A DNA stretch of 64,000 nt from DAHUXD01 sp963805495. Its GTDB lineage: Bacteria; Acidobacteriota; Thermoanaerobaculia; UBA5066; Gp7-AA6. This document shows positions 42,661-51,390 of this stretch, one piece after another. The DNA lies in contig CAWDUQ010000001.1 of the NCBI GenBank assembly GCA_963805495.1, positions 620,001-684,000 of the forward strand, read 5' to 3'. The position numbers were made by a program, and so were the translations under genes. Below the pieces are notes generated by a model, which had not been told where the DNA came from, did no database searches, and saw only the letters and a program-made list of their open reading frames with translations. The number at the start of each line of letters is the position of its first letter. Positions within the stretch are counted from its first letter, which is position 1.

Positions 42661-45462
42661 TTACCGGTACACGAAGATCGTCGCAAACAGCATCAGCGCG
42701 ATCAGGGCGAGGCCGATCCCCAGGGCGATGAAGCCCAGACGCCGCCAGTTTCGGCTGGCCGACGGCAGGGGCGCCGGCATCATGAGGCGCTCGAGCCCGC
42801 CGCTTTCGACGAGCTCCTCGTACTCGCGCGGACGGTCCTTCCGGAGTTCCTCGAGCGGAACGCCCTGCGTGAAGATCACCGTGTCGATCGGGAACTTCTC
42901 CGGGCGGAAGTGGGTGTTGAAGAAGTGAATGCTGAAGATGAAGCACACCGCCAGCAGCGCCTCGTCGCTGTGGATGGTGGTCGCGACGTTGACCATCCAG
43001 CCCGGCATCACGTGGGTGAAGACGGTCGGGAACCACAGGATCAGTCCGGTCATGCCGATGACCCCGACGCCCCAGAACACGGCGAAGTAGTCGAACTTCT
43101 CCCAGTACGTCCAGCGCCCGTACCGGGGACGCGGCCCTTTCTTGACGAACCACTTGAGGGAATCCACGAACTCCCGCCAGTCGCGGCCGTTGAACATCAT
43201 GCTGTCGGGGCCGAAGATGAACTTGAGCCAGCTCTTGCCTTCGCGCTTCTTCTGCCGAAAGAGGTCGAAGATGTGGAGGCCGAAATACGTGAAGGTCGCG
43301 ACGGCGCAGAATCGGTGAATGAGGCCGGCCGCCTGGAATCCCCCGAGGAGTCTCGCCAGCAACTTGGCCCAGGGCGCGTAGGAGAACTTCAACAGCATCC
43401 CCGTCAGCGCCAGGCCGAGGAAGCTCACGATCACCGTCAGATGGAGGTTGCGCTGGTAGGTCGTGAAGCGCCGGACGTAGACGCCCGTGGTCTCGGAGGC
43501 TTCGGGGGGGGCGGTCCGGCGCTCCTTCAGGGAGCGCCGGAGCCAGAGCGCCGTGTGCGTCCCCGCCAGCGCGAGGGTTCCCACGAGAAGCGTCGTCATG
43601 CCCCAGAACGTGTAAAACAGGAACGGATAGCGCTTGGGATCGTGATGCGTGGCGTGCGTCAGGTAGCCCGCGAACTGCCGGTGCGAGCCGCTGTGGCACT
43701 TGCCGCACGTCTTGACGATGTTGGTCCGCGAGAGGTGCGACCGCTGATCGGTCACCGGCAGAATGTCGTGCGACCCGTGGCAGTCGTAGCATTTCGCGGT
43801 CGTCAGGTACCCGAGCTTCGACACCTTCCCGTGGAACGTGTCGAAGTACGTTGCGGCGATCTGCTCGTGACAGCGGCCGCACTGGTCCATGATGTGGAGG
43901 CGGAAGTTGGAGAGGTCCGTGCGCTGGATGCTGTGCGCGGAATGGCAGTCGCTGCAGACCGGCAGCTTCTTCGTCGTGTGAGTCACGGTGGGCGAATGGA
44001 CGCTCTCGGTGAAGAGCTCGTAGATCCCCCGGTGGCACTTCGAGCAGGTGCGGGCGACGTTGGCGGGGTTGACGGTGGACCGGGGGTCGGCGGCCGGCAA
44101 CTCTCCGTGGGCGCTGTGGCAGTCCGCACAGTTGGCCGTGACCGTGAGGCCGGCCTGCATCAGCCCCTTGCCGTGAATGCTCTCGAGGTAGTTCTCGACG
44201 ATCTGCCGCTGCGCACCCTTGTAGCGAACGGCCGCCTTCTGTCCCGTCCGATGGCAGTTGGCACAGAGCGCGGGCACGTTGCGGGAGAACGTCGGCGAGT
44301 TGGAGTCGTTCTTGCCGAGAGTCCCGTGGGCGCTGTGGCAGTCGCCGCACGCCGGGGCGTCCGGGTTTCCCTGTGCGAAGAGCTGGCCGTGCGTGCTTCC
44401 ACGGTATTGCTCCACGACCTCCGCGTGACAGATCGAGCAGTCGACTTTGGCGACCATCACGCGGCACGGCCGCGTCGCGTCGGCGGGATCGCCTCCCGTG
44501 TGACACTGCACGCAGGCGATTCGGGCGTGGCGCGAGTGGGCGAGTTCGTCCTTGTCGGTGAAGAGCGAGACCGTGCCGGCGTTCCGGGTGGCCTTGATGT
44601 CGGGGTTCCCGTGACAGCGCAGGCAGTCCTGGTCGGCCATGCCCTGCGTGTAGAAGACCTTCCGCACTTTGTGAGGCGAGTGGCAGTCCACGCAGGCCGG
44701 GATCAGGTGCGGTTGTTTTTCCCAGAGCTCGCCGCGAATGATCTTGCGATGGACGGTCTCGATCTGCGCGTGGCAGTGCGTGCAGGTCTTCGAGATGTTC
44801 TGCTTGGCGATTGAGGAGCGCGGGTCGGTGTGCGGCAGCACGAAGTGCGCCGTGTGGCAGCTGGTGCAGACGGCCGTGACGGTCAGGCCGCGCTTGAAGA
44901 GGCCTTCGCCGTGGATGCTGTCCATGTAGTTTTCGAGGATGTTGGTCTGGGGGATCTGCCGCGTCAGGCTGACCGTCGTGCCTTCGCGATGGCAGCTGCC
45001 GCAGAGGCGCGGGATCTCCATGATGGAGGTCGGGGAACCGGGGCTCGAGGGGCGCTGGACGCGGTGCGCGCCGTGGCACGACTTGCAGCCCGGGGCGGAG
45101 GCGTCGCCGGCCGCGGCCTTCCGGCCGTGCACGCTCTCGACGTACTGCTTCTGCTCGTCCGTGTGGCAAGCGCCGCAGTCGACCTTCGCCAGCTTGTCCG
45201 GGTGGGGAAGCTCCGTCACGTCGCCGTGGCACGAGGTGCAGTCGAGGTCGGCGTGGGGCGACGCCTTGAGCGCGGCCGCGTCGAAGTTCGGGGCCTCGCC
45301 GGGGCGACGCTTGCCCGCGCTCGGACCCGGCTCGTGGCATGCCGTGCAATCCTCGGAGGTCGGCGTCGCGGCTTCCTGGGCGGAGAGGACCGGAGCGAGT
45401 GCCAGAACGGCAAGCACGAGGCGAAGGCTCCTCGCGACCGCCTTCCTGCCGGGGAGGGTCAT
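42661..45462 (-). CDS. CbcL-like fusion: 19 haem-c motifs plus b-type membrane domain
   Basis: A 933-residue protein with a signal peptide (residues 1-28), 19 CXXCH motifs up to about residue 580, then a C-terminal domain with about five membrane helices and paired His residues (NLHLTVIVSF, IHRFCAV...GLHIFDLF, IHSDEALL, HFFNTHF), as in HydC/FdnI-type diheme cytochrome b. Such fusions oxidise menaquinol in the membrane and pass electrons to the c haems. Two haem segments (around residues 165-235 and 420-495) are internal repeats of each other. Its ATG overlaps the TGA of the next CbcL-like gene. Confidence 0.87.
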   Translation of the reverse strand: MTLPGRKAVARSLRLVLAVLALAPVLSAQEAATPTSEDCTACHEPGPSAGKRRPGEAPNFDAAALKASPHADLDCTSCHGDVTELPHPDKLAKVDCGACHTDEQKQYVESVHGRKAAAGDASAPGCKSCHGAHRVQRPSSPGSPTSIMEIPRLCGSCHREGTTVSLTRQIPQTNILENYMDSIHGEGLFKRGLTVTAVCTSCHTAHFVLPHTDPRSSIAKQNISKTCTHCHAQIETVHRKIIRGELWEKQPHLIPACVDCHSPHKVRKVFYTQGMADQDCLRCHGNPDIKATRNAGTVSLFTDKDELAHSRHARIACVQCHTGGDPADATRPCRVMVAKVDCSICHAEVVEQYRGSTHGQLFAQGNPDAPACGDCHSAHGTLGKNDSNSPTFSRNVPALCANCHRTGQKAAVRYKGAQRQIVENYLESIHGKGLMQAGLTVTANCADCHSAHGELPAADPRSTVNPANVARTCSKCHRGIYELFTESVHSPTVTHTTKKLPVCSDCHSAHSIQRTDLSNFRLHIMDQCGRCHEQIAATYFDTFHGKVSKLGYLTTAKCYDCHGSHDILPVTDQRSHLSRTNIVKTCGKCHSGSHRQFAGYLTHATHHDPKRYPFLFYTFWGMTTLLVGTLALAGTHTALWLRRSLKERRTAPPEASETTGVYVRRFTTYQRNLHLTVIVSFLGLALTGMLLKFSYAPWAKLLARLLGGFQAAGLIHRFCAVATFTYFGLHIFDLFRQKKREGKSWLKFIFGPDSMMFNGRDWREFVDSLKWFVKKGPRPRYGRWTYWEKFDYFAVFWGVGVIGMTGLILWFPTVFTHVMPGWMVNVATTIHSDEALLAVCFIFSIHFFNTHFRPEKFPIDTVIFTQGVPLEELRKDRPREYEELVESGGLERLMMPAPLPSASRNWRRLGFIALGIGLALIALMLFATIFVYR

Positions 45463-47726
45463 CCTTCGGGCTCTTCTTCCCGCGTCGGTCCCCCCGGCTC
45501 GTTCTTCTGCGGGGGTTGGCCGGCGCCTTCGCGGATCCGCTCGAGCTCGAGCGGGTGCTCCTCTTCCATCTCGCGCTCGGTCAGCGTCCCCGTCAGCCAG
45601 GCCATGTTCATCGGGTAGGCGTCGGGGTTGAATACGACGTAGTAGAAGTGCCAGACGAGAATGGCGAGCGTGGCGAGCCAGGCCTCGTAGAAGTGGATGA
45701 CCCGGGCGACGTCGTAGCCGAGCTTGGTCAGGAGACCGATGAACGTGTTGTCGAACCACATGATCGTGCCCGTGACGGCCATCAACAACGTGCCCCAGAC
45801 CAGGGCCCAGTACTCGCTCTTCTCGATGTAGCTGAACCGATCGAACCGCGGCTTTTCCCGAGAGAGCCCCGTGTTGTACTTCAGCACCGCGACCGCGTCG
45901 GAAAGATCCTGGCGGCGCCACCAGATGTCGCGGAGAAATTGGCGTCCGCGGGCCGTCAGCGCGAGATAGCCGACGTGGTAGACGCTCGAGGCCACCATCA
46001 GGACCGCCGAGATCCGGTGAACGAGGCTCCGGACGTCGAATGCGGTCGGGGAAAAGCGGCGCAGGGCGAGGACCCACCAGGCGTCGGGGTAGCGGAGCAT
46101 GAACCCGGTCACGACGAGCAGGACGAAGCTCACCGTCAGGGTCCCGTGCTGGAGACGCTCGCCGAGCGTCATCCGGAGGTAGAGCCCGCGGCCGGCGGGC
46201 GGCTCGACGATCTCGCCCCGTCGGACCTGCATGTGCCTCTTCGACTTTCGGAGGAAGTCGAGGAGGTTGTGAGCGAGCATTCCGCCGACGACCACGACGA
46301 TGAGGATCAGGTACAGCGTCGCGATCCAGTAGAGCAGAGGCTGCTCCTGTGCCGTCGCGGTCACGTGGATTTTGCCTCTCGCGAACCGCTCGTTGGCCCC
46401 GGGATGGCAGCCCGATGCGCCGCAGGTCTTCGCCAGGTTCGCCGGGCTGATCCGGGAGGCCGGGTTCGAGGACGGGAGGATGTCGTGGGTTCCGTGGCAG
46501 CTGGCGCAGTTGGCCACTTCGATGACTCCGCCGCGGGCCGCGAGGCCGTGGTAGCTGTCGGCGAAGGTCTTCGTCCGGTCCCGGGGAAGGTCCCACTTTT
46601 CCGTGACCTTCAGCGAGGTGTGGCAGGGCGAGCAGACCCGGGCCGACACGTTGGCGGCCGAGACGGGGGAGCGCGGGTCCTTGGGCGAAAGGATGCCGTG
46701 CTCGCCGTGGCAGTCGGTGCACGCGGGGGCGTCCTGGTTCCCCTTTCGGATCGCCGCACCGTGGACGCTCGCGTCGTACTGGAGGCTTTCCGCCTCGTGG
46801 CAGCGCGCGCAGACCTGCTCGACGCGCATCTTGTTGACCTTCGAGGCGGAGTCGAACCCGTACCGCATGTCGTGCGCGCCGTGGCAGTCGACGCAGGTGG
46901 GCGCCCGGGCGTTCCCGCGGGCGAGAGCGGCCCCGTGCACGCTGTGCTCGAAAGACTCGATGAAGCCGGACGGGGAGGCGCCGTTCTCGCGGACGGTTTT
47001 GTCCTTGAGGTGGCACGAAAGGCAGAGGCGCTCCTGGGCGAGCTTCAAGGCGGCGGTCTCGGGGGCGGAGCCGGCCGTGACTCCCGCGCGGTGGCAGTCG
47101 ATGCAGGTCGGGGCCCGGGGCGTTCCGGCGACGACACCCTTGCCGTGCTCCGATGCGAGGAAACGGGTCTTTTCGTCGGCATGGCATGTCCCGCAGGCGG
47201 CGGCCTGTCGGGCGGGGGCGAACGGGAACGCGGCGTCCTTGACCGCGACGACCTCATGGCTGCCGTGACAGGCCTTGCAGGACGCCTCGGCCTTGCCCTG
47301 GCCCGCGGTCGCCCGCGCCACTCCGGGATGAAAGGCGTGCGACTTGCCGGCCGCGTCGTGGCAGGCGGCGCAGTCGACGGGCGCGAGGCGTTCCTTGTGC
47401 GGGAAGTCCGACGTCTTCGCGAGATCGGCATGGCAGTCGACGCAGGAGATTCCCGCCTGGCCATGGACGGACCCGGCGAACTTCTTCTCCGACACGAAGA
47501 CGCTCCGGCCGTCGGCGCGCTTGGCCTCGGCGTCCCCGTGGCAGGCCTGACAGTCCTCGTTCGTGGGAGCCGCCGGGGTGGCGGCGGCGGAAAAGGCGAC
47601 CGTGGAGAAGAGCGCCGCCGCGACGATGCTGCGGACGAGGATCCCGAGCCGAAGGGCGGTAGCGGGGGAAACCCGGCCCCTGGGCCCGCCGTTCGAGGGC
47701 GGATCGCCCCGGGGCCGGTCGGTCAT
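45459..47726 (-). CDS. CbcL-like fusion: 12 CXXCH plus one CX4CH motif and b-type membrane domain
   Basis: A 755-residue protein. Signal region (residues 25-50), then 12 CXXCH motifs and a final CGASGCH (CX4CH). A membrane segment follows, and then a HydC/FdnI-like b-type domain (LGERLQHGTLTVSFVLLVVTGF, VHRISAV...YHVGYL, IHFYEAWLATLAILVWHFYYV). A menaquinol oxidase role at the inner membrane is likely, as for CbcL in Geobacter. It is not a copy of the downstream 19-haem gene but has the same plan. The start overlaps the stop of the monohaem gene (TAATG). Confidence 0.87.
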   Translation of the reverse strand: MTDRPRGDPPSNGGPRGRVSPATALRLGILVRSIVAAALFSTVAFSAAATPAAPTNEDCQACHGDAEAKRADGRSVFVSEKKFAGSVHGQAGISCVDCHADLAKTSDFPHKERLAPVDCAACHDAAGKSHAFHPGVARATAGQGKAEASCKACHGSHEVVAVKDAAFPFAPARQAAACGTCHADEKTRFLASEHGKGVVAGTPRAPTCIDCHRAGVTAGSAPETAALKLAQERLCLSCHLKDKTVRENGASPSGFIESFEHSVHGAALARGNARAPTCVDCHGAHDMRYGFDSASKVNKMRVEQVCARCHEAESLQYDASVHGAAIRKGNQDAPACTDCHGEHGILSPKDPRSPVSAANVSARVCSPCHTSLKVTEKWDLPRDRTKTFADSYHGLAARGGVIEVANCASCHGTHDILPSSNPASRISPANLAKTCGASGCHPGANERFARGKIHVTATAQEQPLLYWIATLYLILIVVVVGGMLAHNLLDFLRKSKRHMQVRRGEIVEPPAGRGLYLRMTLGERLQHGTLTVSFVLLVVTGFMLRYPDAWWVLALRRFSPTAFDVRSLVHRISAVLMVASSVYHVGYLALTARGRQFLRDIWWRRQDLSDAVAVLKYNTGLSREKPRFDRFSYIEKSEYWALVWGTLLMAVTGTIMWFDNTFIGLLTKLGYDVARVIHFYEAWLATLAILVWHFYYVVFNPDAYPMNMAWLTGTLTEREMEEEHPLELERIREGAGQPPQKNEPGGPTREEEPEG

Positions 47727-48013
47727 TACTTCTTCTCGGCCGGGTAGTCCTTAAGCCAGGCGACGTCGACTTCGGTGGCCTTGCGGCTGGCCTTCTGATC
47801 CACCAGCCACTGTCCGCGATCGTTGTAGGTTGCGGCGCCCTTCTTCGGCAGCTTCTCACCGTGACAGTAGAGGCAGTTCGCGGCCGGGAAGCCGAGCTCC
47901 TTGGCCTTCTTCTGCATCGGCATGCTCGCGGACGAGGGCACGCTCAAAGCGACCCATCCGCTCCAGGCCAGAACGACAACCGCCAGCACGGGGTTCAAAC
48001 TCGATTTCTTCAC
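47726..48013 (-). CDS. Small monohaem cytochrome (paralog B)
   Basis: A 95-residue protein with an N-terminal membrane/signal segment (NPVLAVVVLAWSGWVALSV) and one haem motif, NCLYCHGEKLPKK. The C-terminal half repeats the layout of the upstream monohaem protein (GQWLVDQK, then VAWLKDYP). It is a probable periplasmic electron shuttle between the inner-membrane quinol oxidases and MtrA. The start is a GTG. Confidence 0.85.
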   Translation of the reverse strand: MKKSSLNPVLAVVVLAWSGWVALSVPSSASMPMQKKAKELGFPAANCLYCHGEKLPKKGAATYNDRGQWLVDQKASRKATEVDVAWLKDYPAEKK

Positions 48014-48045
48014 GGTCGGGCCTCCATTCGGCACGGATGCCGGGC

Positions 48046-48333
48046 TTACTTCTTCGGGTAGTCCTTCAGCCACGCGCCATCGACGGCCTTGGCGCCCTTC
48101 TTGTCCTTTTCGGCGATGAGCCACTTGCCGACGTCGTTGGGATCGTGCTTGCCGGCGTCCTTCTTGGGCAGCTTGTCGACGTGGCAGTACTGGCAGTTCT
48201 TGGCGTCGACCCCGGCGGCCTTGGCCTGTTTCTGGATGTCGAGCGTGGCCGTCGAAACGGCGCTGAATGCCACCCACCCGCACCACACGAGCAGCGTCAC
48301 CATGGATCCGAGACGGGAACCGGTCTTCGACAT
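48046..48333 (-). CDS. Small monohaem cytochrome (paralog A)
   Basis: A 95-residue protein with an N-terminal signal/anchor and one haem motif, NCQYCHVDKLPKK, and a C-terminal GKWLIAEKD...AWLKDYPKK. It is clearly paralogous to the downstream gene, so the pair is a tandem duplication. AAGGAGGG precedes the ATG, and a TAGAAT hexamer lies about 20 nt upstream. It belongs between the porin and CbcL-like genes, which fits a periplasmic shuttle role. Confidence 0.85.
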   Translation of the reverse strand: MSKTGSRLGSMVTLLVWCGWVAFSAVSTATLDIQKQAKAAGVDAKNCQYCHVDKLPKKDAGKHDPNDVGKWLIAEKDKKGAKAVDGAWLKDYPKK

Positions 48334-48374
48334 GGGGTCCCTCCTTGACCAGAGATTCTATGGCGTCGGGGCTG

Positions 48375-50336
48375 TCAGGGGCGCCAGTGCAAGCCGACGT
48401 AGTAGCGATTGGCGTCGTAGTTCGCGAGCGGGCCGGCCTGGTCGAAGGCCACGCGCTCCTCGTACTGGTCGAGGTTCCACTCGAGCTGCAGTCCGAGGTT
48501 GTGGATGAAGAAGTACTCCGCGAGCGCCCGGGCGCGGTTGAAGGTGAAGGGAATGGAGCCGTTGTTGTTCATCCAGAGGTAGCCGCCGTCGAGCGAGAAC
48601 GCGCCCGCCTGGAAGTGGACGCCGCCCTCCCACGTGTGGCCGAACTCCTCCTGCGTGGTCGGGACGATGTCGAAGTCCTGGGGCACCCGGATGAGGATCT
48701 CCCGGTTGACCGCGAACTCGCCGCCGGCCCCACGCAGGGTCAGCATGTTCTGGAGGAGTGTCAGCTCGACGTCGGCCACGAACTCCCGGACCTTCGTCTT
48801 GTAGCCGATCTCGACGATGTCGTCGTTGGCGTCGGTCTCGGAGAAGACGGCCCCGACCTTGAGGACGTCCTTGAAGTTCCACACGCCCCGGAACTTGTAG
48901 CGGTCCCGGTTGATGAAGTCCGTCCGGAAGATCGGCTGGTTCGCGTCGTCGTGCCGGTAGTCCCCGGTCAGCGTCACGCCCCACTTGGAGAACGAAGCGC
49001 CGCCGCCATAGGTGTTGATCGTGCGGTCGAAGGTGCCGCCCTGGCCGCCCGGCACCACGATCTCGGCGGCGTCGGGAGAGGCCACGACATTCTGCTGCGT
49101 CTGCGACCAGCCGGCATTGACGGCGAAGGGTCCGAGCATGCGGGCCGAGACGGAGGCGTCGTAGACGGTGTCCTTGCGCTCGACCTCGGTCCGCGCGTCG
49201 ATCTGGCGCAGGATGTCGCCCGTCGGCACGCCGGCGTAGGTCACGGTGTTCAGGTAGAGGCTCGCGATGAGGGCCTGGCCGGTGAGCGTGCGGCTGTTCT
49301 CCGTCCAGCCTCCGGCGAGCGTCACTTGAGGGACGATTTCGATCTCGGCGCGCGCCGAGCCCCGCCAGTAGTCCGTCCGGGCGCGCGAGTTCACCGTCTC
49401 GCCGAGGCCCGAGAAGAATCGCGCGATCTCGAATCCGACGAAGTTGCCGGCGTCGGCCTCGAGGTAGCTCGTCTCGTTCGAGCCGTCGGCCTTCATGTAG
49501 GAGCCGACGAGCTTGATCCGTCCGAAGAGGTTTCCGGTCATCCAGGCGTTGGTGACGGGCGTGTTGACCTTGTTCTCCTCGACCGAGGCAATCGCATTGG
49601 CGTGGACGTCCTGTCCGAGGATCGGCTGCGTCACGTTGCCGTCGCCCGCGCCGGGGACGAGCGTGTTGACCTGCTGCCAGCGGAAGTAGCGCCAGCCCTG
49701 GGTGAATCCGCCCTGGACGGGGCCCCAGTTGAAGCCGAGACCCAGCCGGTAGAGCTCGTCGACCGAGTTGACCTGGTCGTTCATCAGGAACTCGTTGCCG
49801 CCGAGGTGGTACGTCGTCGTCCCGGGGCCGTTGTAGACGTTGCGCGTGTACTGGAGGATGGGACTGACGATCTTGCCCGGGAGAAGCTCGAGGGTCGCGT
49901 CGTAGATGTTGCGCGTCCGGTTGTAGGTGTGCTGCCCCGGGATGATCCCCTCCGCGAGGAACGGATTGGCGAAGGCCGGAAGAGCGCTGTAGAGGTCGGT
50001 CTTGCGCCAGGTGAAGGTCAGCTTGTACATGTCGGCCGCGCCGGCCTGGAGGCGCAGCTGCCCGGCCGGACCGGCGCCGATGTCGGAGGCGTCGACGTGG
50101 AAGTAGTCGAGCATCGCTCCGAGCGGGCCGGTCGAGGTGTAGTCGAGGGAGCGCAGCAGGAAGCCCTGCCGGTCGTTGATCTGCGTCCGGTATTCCTGCT
50201 CGTTCCCGGACACGTCGACGAAGCGGTACCCGACCTCGAGATCGAGCGGGATGGCCTGACCGAGGAGCGCGCCCGAGCTGACGAGCAGCGCCAGGGGAGC
50301 GGCGGCGAGGGCGACGATCAGGGGAGCTTTTCTCAT
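48375..50336 (-). CDS. mtrB: MtrB/PioB-type outer-membrane porin of a decahaem conduit
   Basis: A 653-residue outer-membrane beta-barrel with a signal peptide (residues 1-27). The alternating strand pattern, Tyr/Trp/Phe-rich turns and the absence of Cys haem motifs match the MtrB/PioB family, whose 26-strand barrel holds an MtrA decahaem across the membrane. It sits directly next to the MtrA and MtrC genes. The C terminus ends YYVGLHWRP. The start at 50336 gives a proper signal peptide; upstream codons do not. Confidence 0.88.
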   Translation of the reverse strand: MRKAPLIVALAAAPLALLVSSGALLGQAIPLDLEVGYRFVDVSGNEQEYRTQINDRQGFLLRSLDYTSTGPLGAMLDYFHVDASDIGAGPAGQLRLQAGAADMYKLTFTWRKTDLYSALPAFANPFLAEGIIPGQHTYNRTRNIYDATLELLPGKIVSPILQYTRNVYNGPGTTTYHLGGNEFLMNDQVNSVDELYRLGLGFNWGPVQGGFTQGWRYFRWQQVNTLVPGAGDGNVTQPILGQDVHANAIASVEENKVNTPVTNAWMTGNLFGRIKLVGSYMKADGSNETSYLEADAGNFVGFEIARFFSGLGETVNSRARTDYWRGSARAEIEIVPQVTLAGGWTENSRTLTGQALIASLYLNTVTYAGVPTGDILRQIDARTEVERKDTVYDASVSARMLGPFAVNAGWSQTQQNVVASPDAAEIVVPGGQGGTFDRTINTYGGGASFSKWGVTLTGDYRHDDANQPIFRTDFINRDRYKFRGVWNFKDVLKVGAVFSETDANDDIVEIGYKTKVREFVADVELTLLQNMLTLRGAGGEFAVNREILIRVPQDFDIVPTTQEEFGHTWEGGVHFQAGAFSLDGGYLWMNNNGSIPFTFNRARALAEYFFIHNLGLQLEWNLDQYEERVAFDQAGPLANYDANRYYVGLHWRP

Positions 50337-50344
50337 GTCGGCCT

Positions 50345-51340
50345 CTACTTCAAAAGCCCCGGCGAGAGATTCGAACCATGAACCGCGACGTGGCAGCTCG
50401 TGCAATTGCGATAGCGCGGCGACGTCAGGTCATGGAAGGACGGCGGCTGGGAACCGTAGGTCTTCGGGCCTCCGGTCTGCGAGTGGCAGGAGAGGCACAG
50501 CTGGTCGACGCGGGCCCACAGGAGCATGTTCGGGTTGTTGGAGCCGTGCGGCTGATGGCAGGACAGACAGTCCCCGCCCGAGCCGGTGACGTGCTGGAAG
50601 ACGAAGGGCCCCCGCATCTCGGAGTGGCAGTTGAGGCAGGGGAGCTCACCCTGCGTCGTCATCTTGACGGCCTGGCCCTTGCGCGCATGGGGCGAGTGGC
50701 AGTCGAGGCAGGTCATCCCGCCGCGGTCGAGCCGGTGGACGTAAGGCTTGTTCTGGAAGGCGGCGGTCTGCGTCGTGTGGCATTTGGCGCAGAGCTCGCC
50801 CGGTGCGGCGGCCAGAAGGTGCATGCTCTTCGGCGCGCTCTTGTGCATCGAGTGGCAGGTCAGGCAGTTGACCGCCGCCGAGTTGGCGTGGACGCTGTTC
50901 GACAGGGAATCCTGGACGCCCCTCGCGAAGGAGTCCTGCCCGCCGTTCGAGAACGCGTTCACGCTCTCGTGGCAGGAAAGGCAGTCCTGCGCGCCTTCCG
51001 CGCCCTTCGGCATCGAGATGAGGCTCTTGTCGCCGCCCGCTTCCATGTGCTTTGCACCGTCGCCGTGGCAGGTGGAGCAGATGTCGTTGGGGTCCGGCTT
51101 CTGGCCCTTGCCCGAGTACCGCCCGTGCGGGTTCTTGGCGAAGGCCTCGACGATGTCGCCGTGGCAGTCGGCGCACTTGGTCTCGTCGGATGAGGCGGCG
51201 TTCGGCGGCGGCGCGGTGGTCGCCGCCGGCGGAGCCGCGGGCGTGGGATCCGGCGCCCCGGCGGCGCTCCTGCCTGCGAGGAGCAGGCCGGTCGCCAGCA
51301 CCGCGAGGGCGATCGACGGGGTGGCCTGGCGCCTCTTCAC
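50345..51340 (-). CDS. mtrA: MtrA/DmsE-type decahaem cytochrome
   Basis: A 331-residue exported protein with a signal peptide (about residues 1-28), an Ala/Pro-rich linker and exactly ten CXXCH motifs (from CADCH to CTSCH). The spacing and the C-terminal SFHDLTSPRYRNCTSCHVAVHGS match DmsE/MtrA cytochromes, which thread through the MtrB porin and carry electrons across the outer membrane. The gene stops 9 nt before the porin start. Confidence 0.93.
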   Translation of the reverse strand: MKRRQATPSIALAVLATGLLLAGRSAAGAPDPTPAAPPAATTAPPPNAASSDETKCADCHGDIVEAFAKNPHGRYSGKGQKPDPNDICSTCHGDGAKHMEAGGDKSLISMPKGAEGAQDCLSCHESVNAFSNGGQDSFARGVQDSLSNSVHANSAAVNCLTCHSMHKSAPKSMHLLAAAPGELCAKCHTTQTAAFQNKPYVHRLDRGGMTCLDCHSPHARKGQAVKMTTQGELPCLNCHSEMRGPFVFQHVTGSGGDCLSCHQPHGSNNPNMLLWARVDQLCLSCHSQTGGPKTYGSQPPSFHDLTSPRYRNCTSCHVAVHGSNLSPGLLK

Positions 51341-51365
51341 TCCCTGTCTCCTTCTCTTAGAAAGA

Positions 51366-51390
51366 GGAGCGGTCTTGCGACCGCTCCTAC
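51366..51390. repeat. GTAGGAGC-type repeat at the mtrC stop codon
   Basis: An imperfect palindrome on the minus strand beginning GTAGGAGCGGTCGC, between mtrC and mtrA. The TAG is the stop codon of mtrC. It resembles the GTAGGGGC family and may attenuate readthrough from mtrC into mtrA. Confidence 0.6.

Noticed and set aside
47726..48286. A longer version of monohaem paralog B starting at 48286.
   Set aside because: The extra N-terminal 91 residues are Arg/Gly-rich and cover the end of the upstream monohaem gene; the GTG at 48013 gives a proper signal segment.
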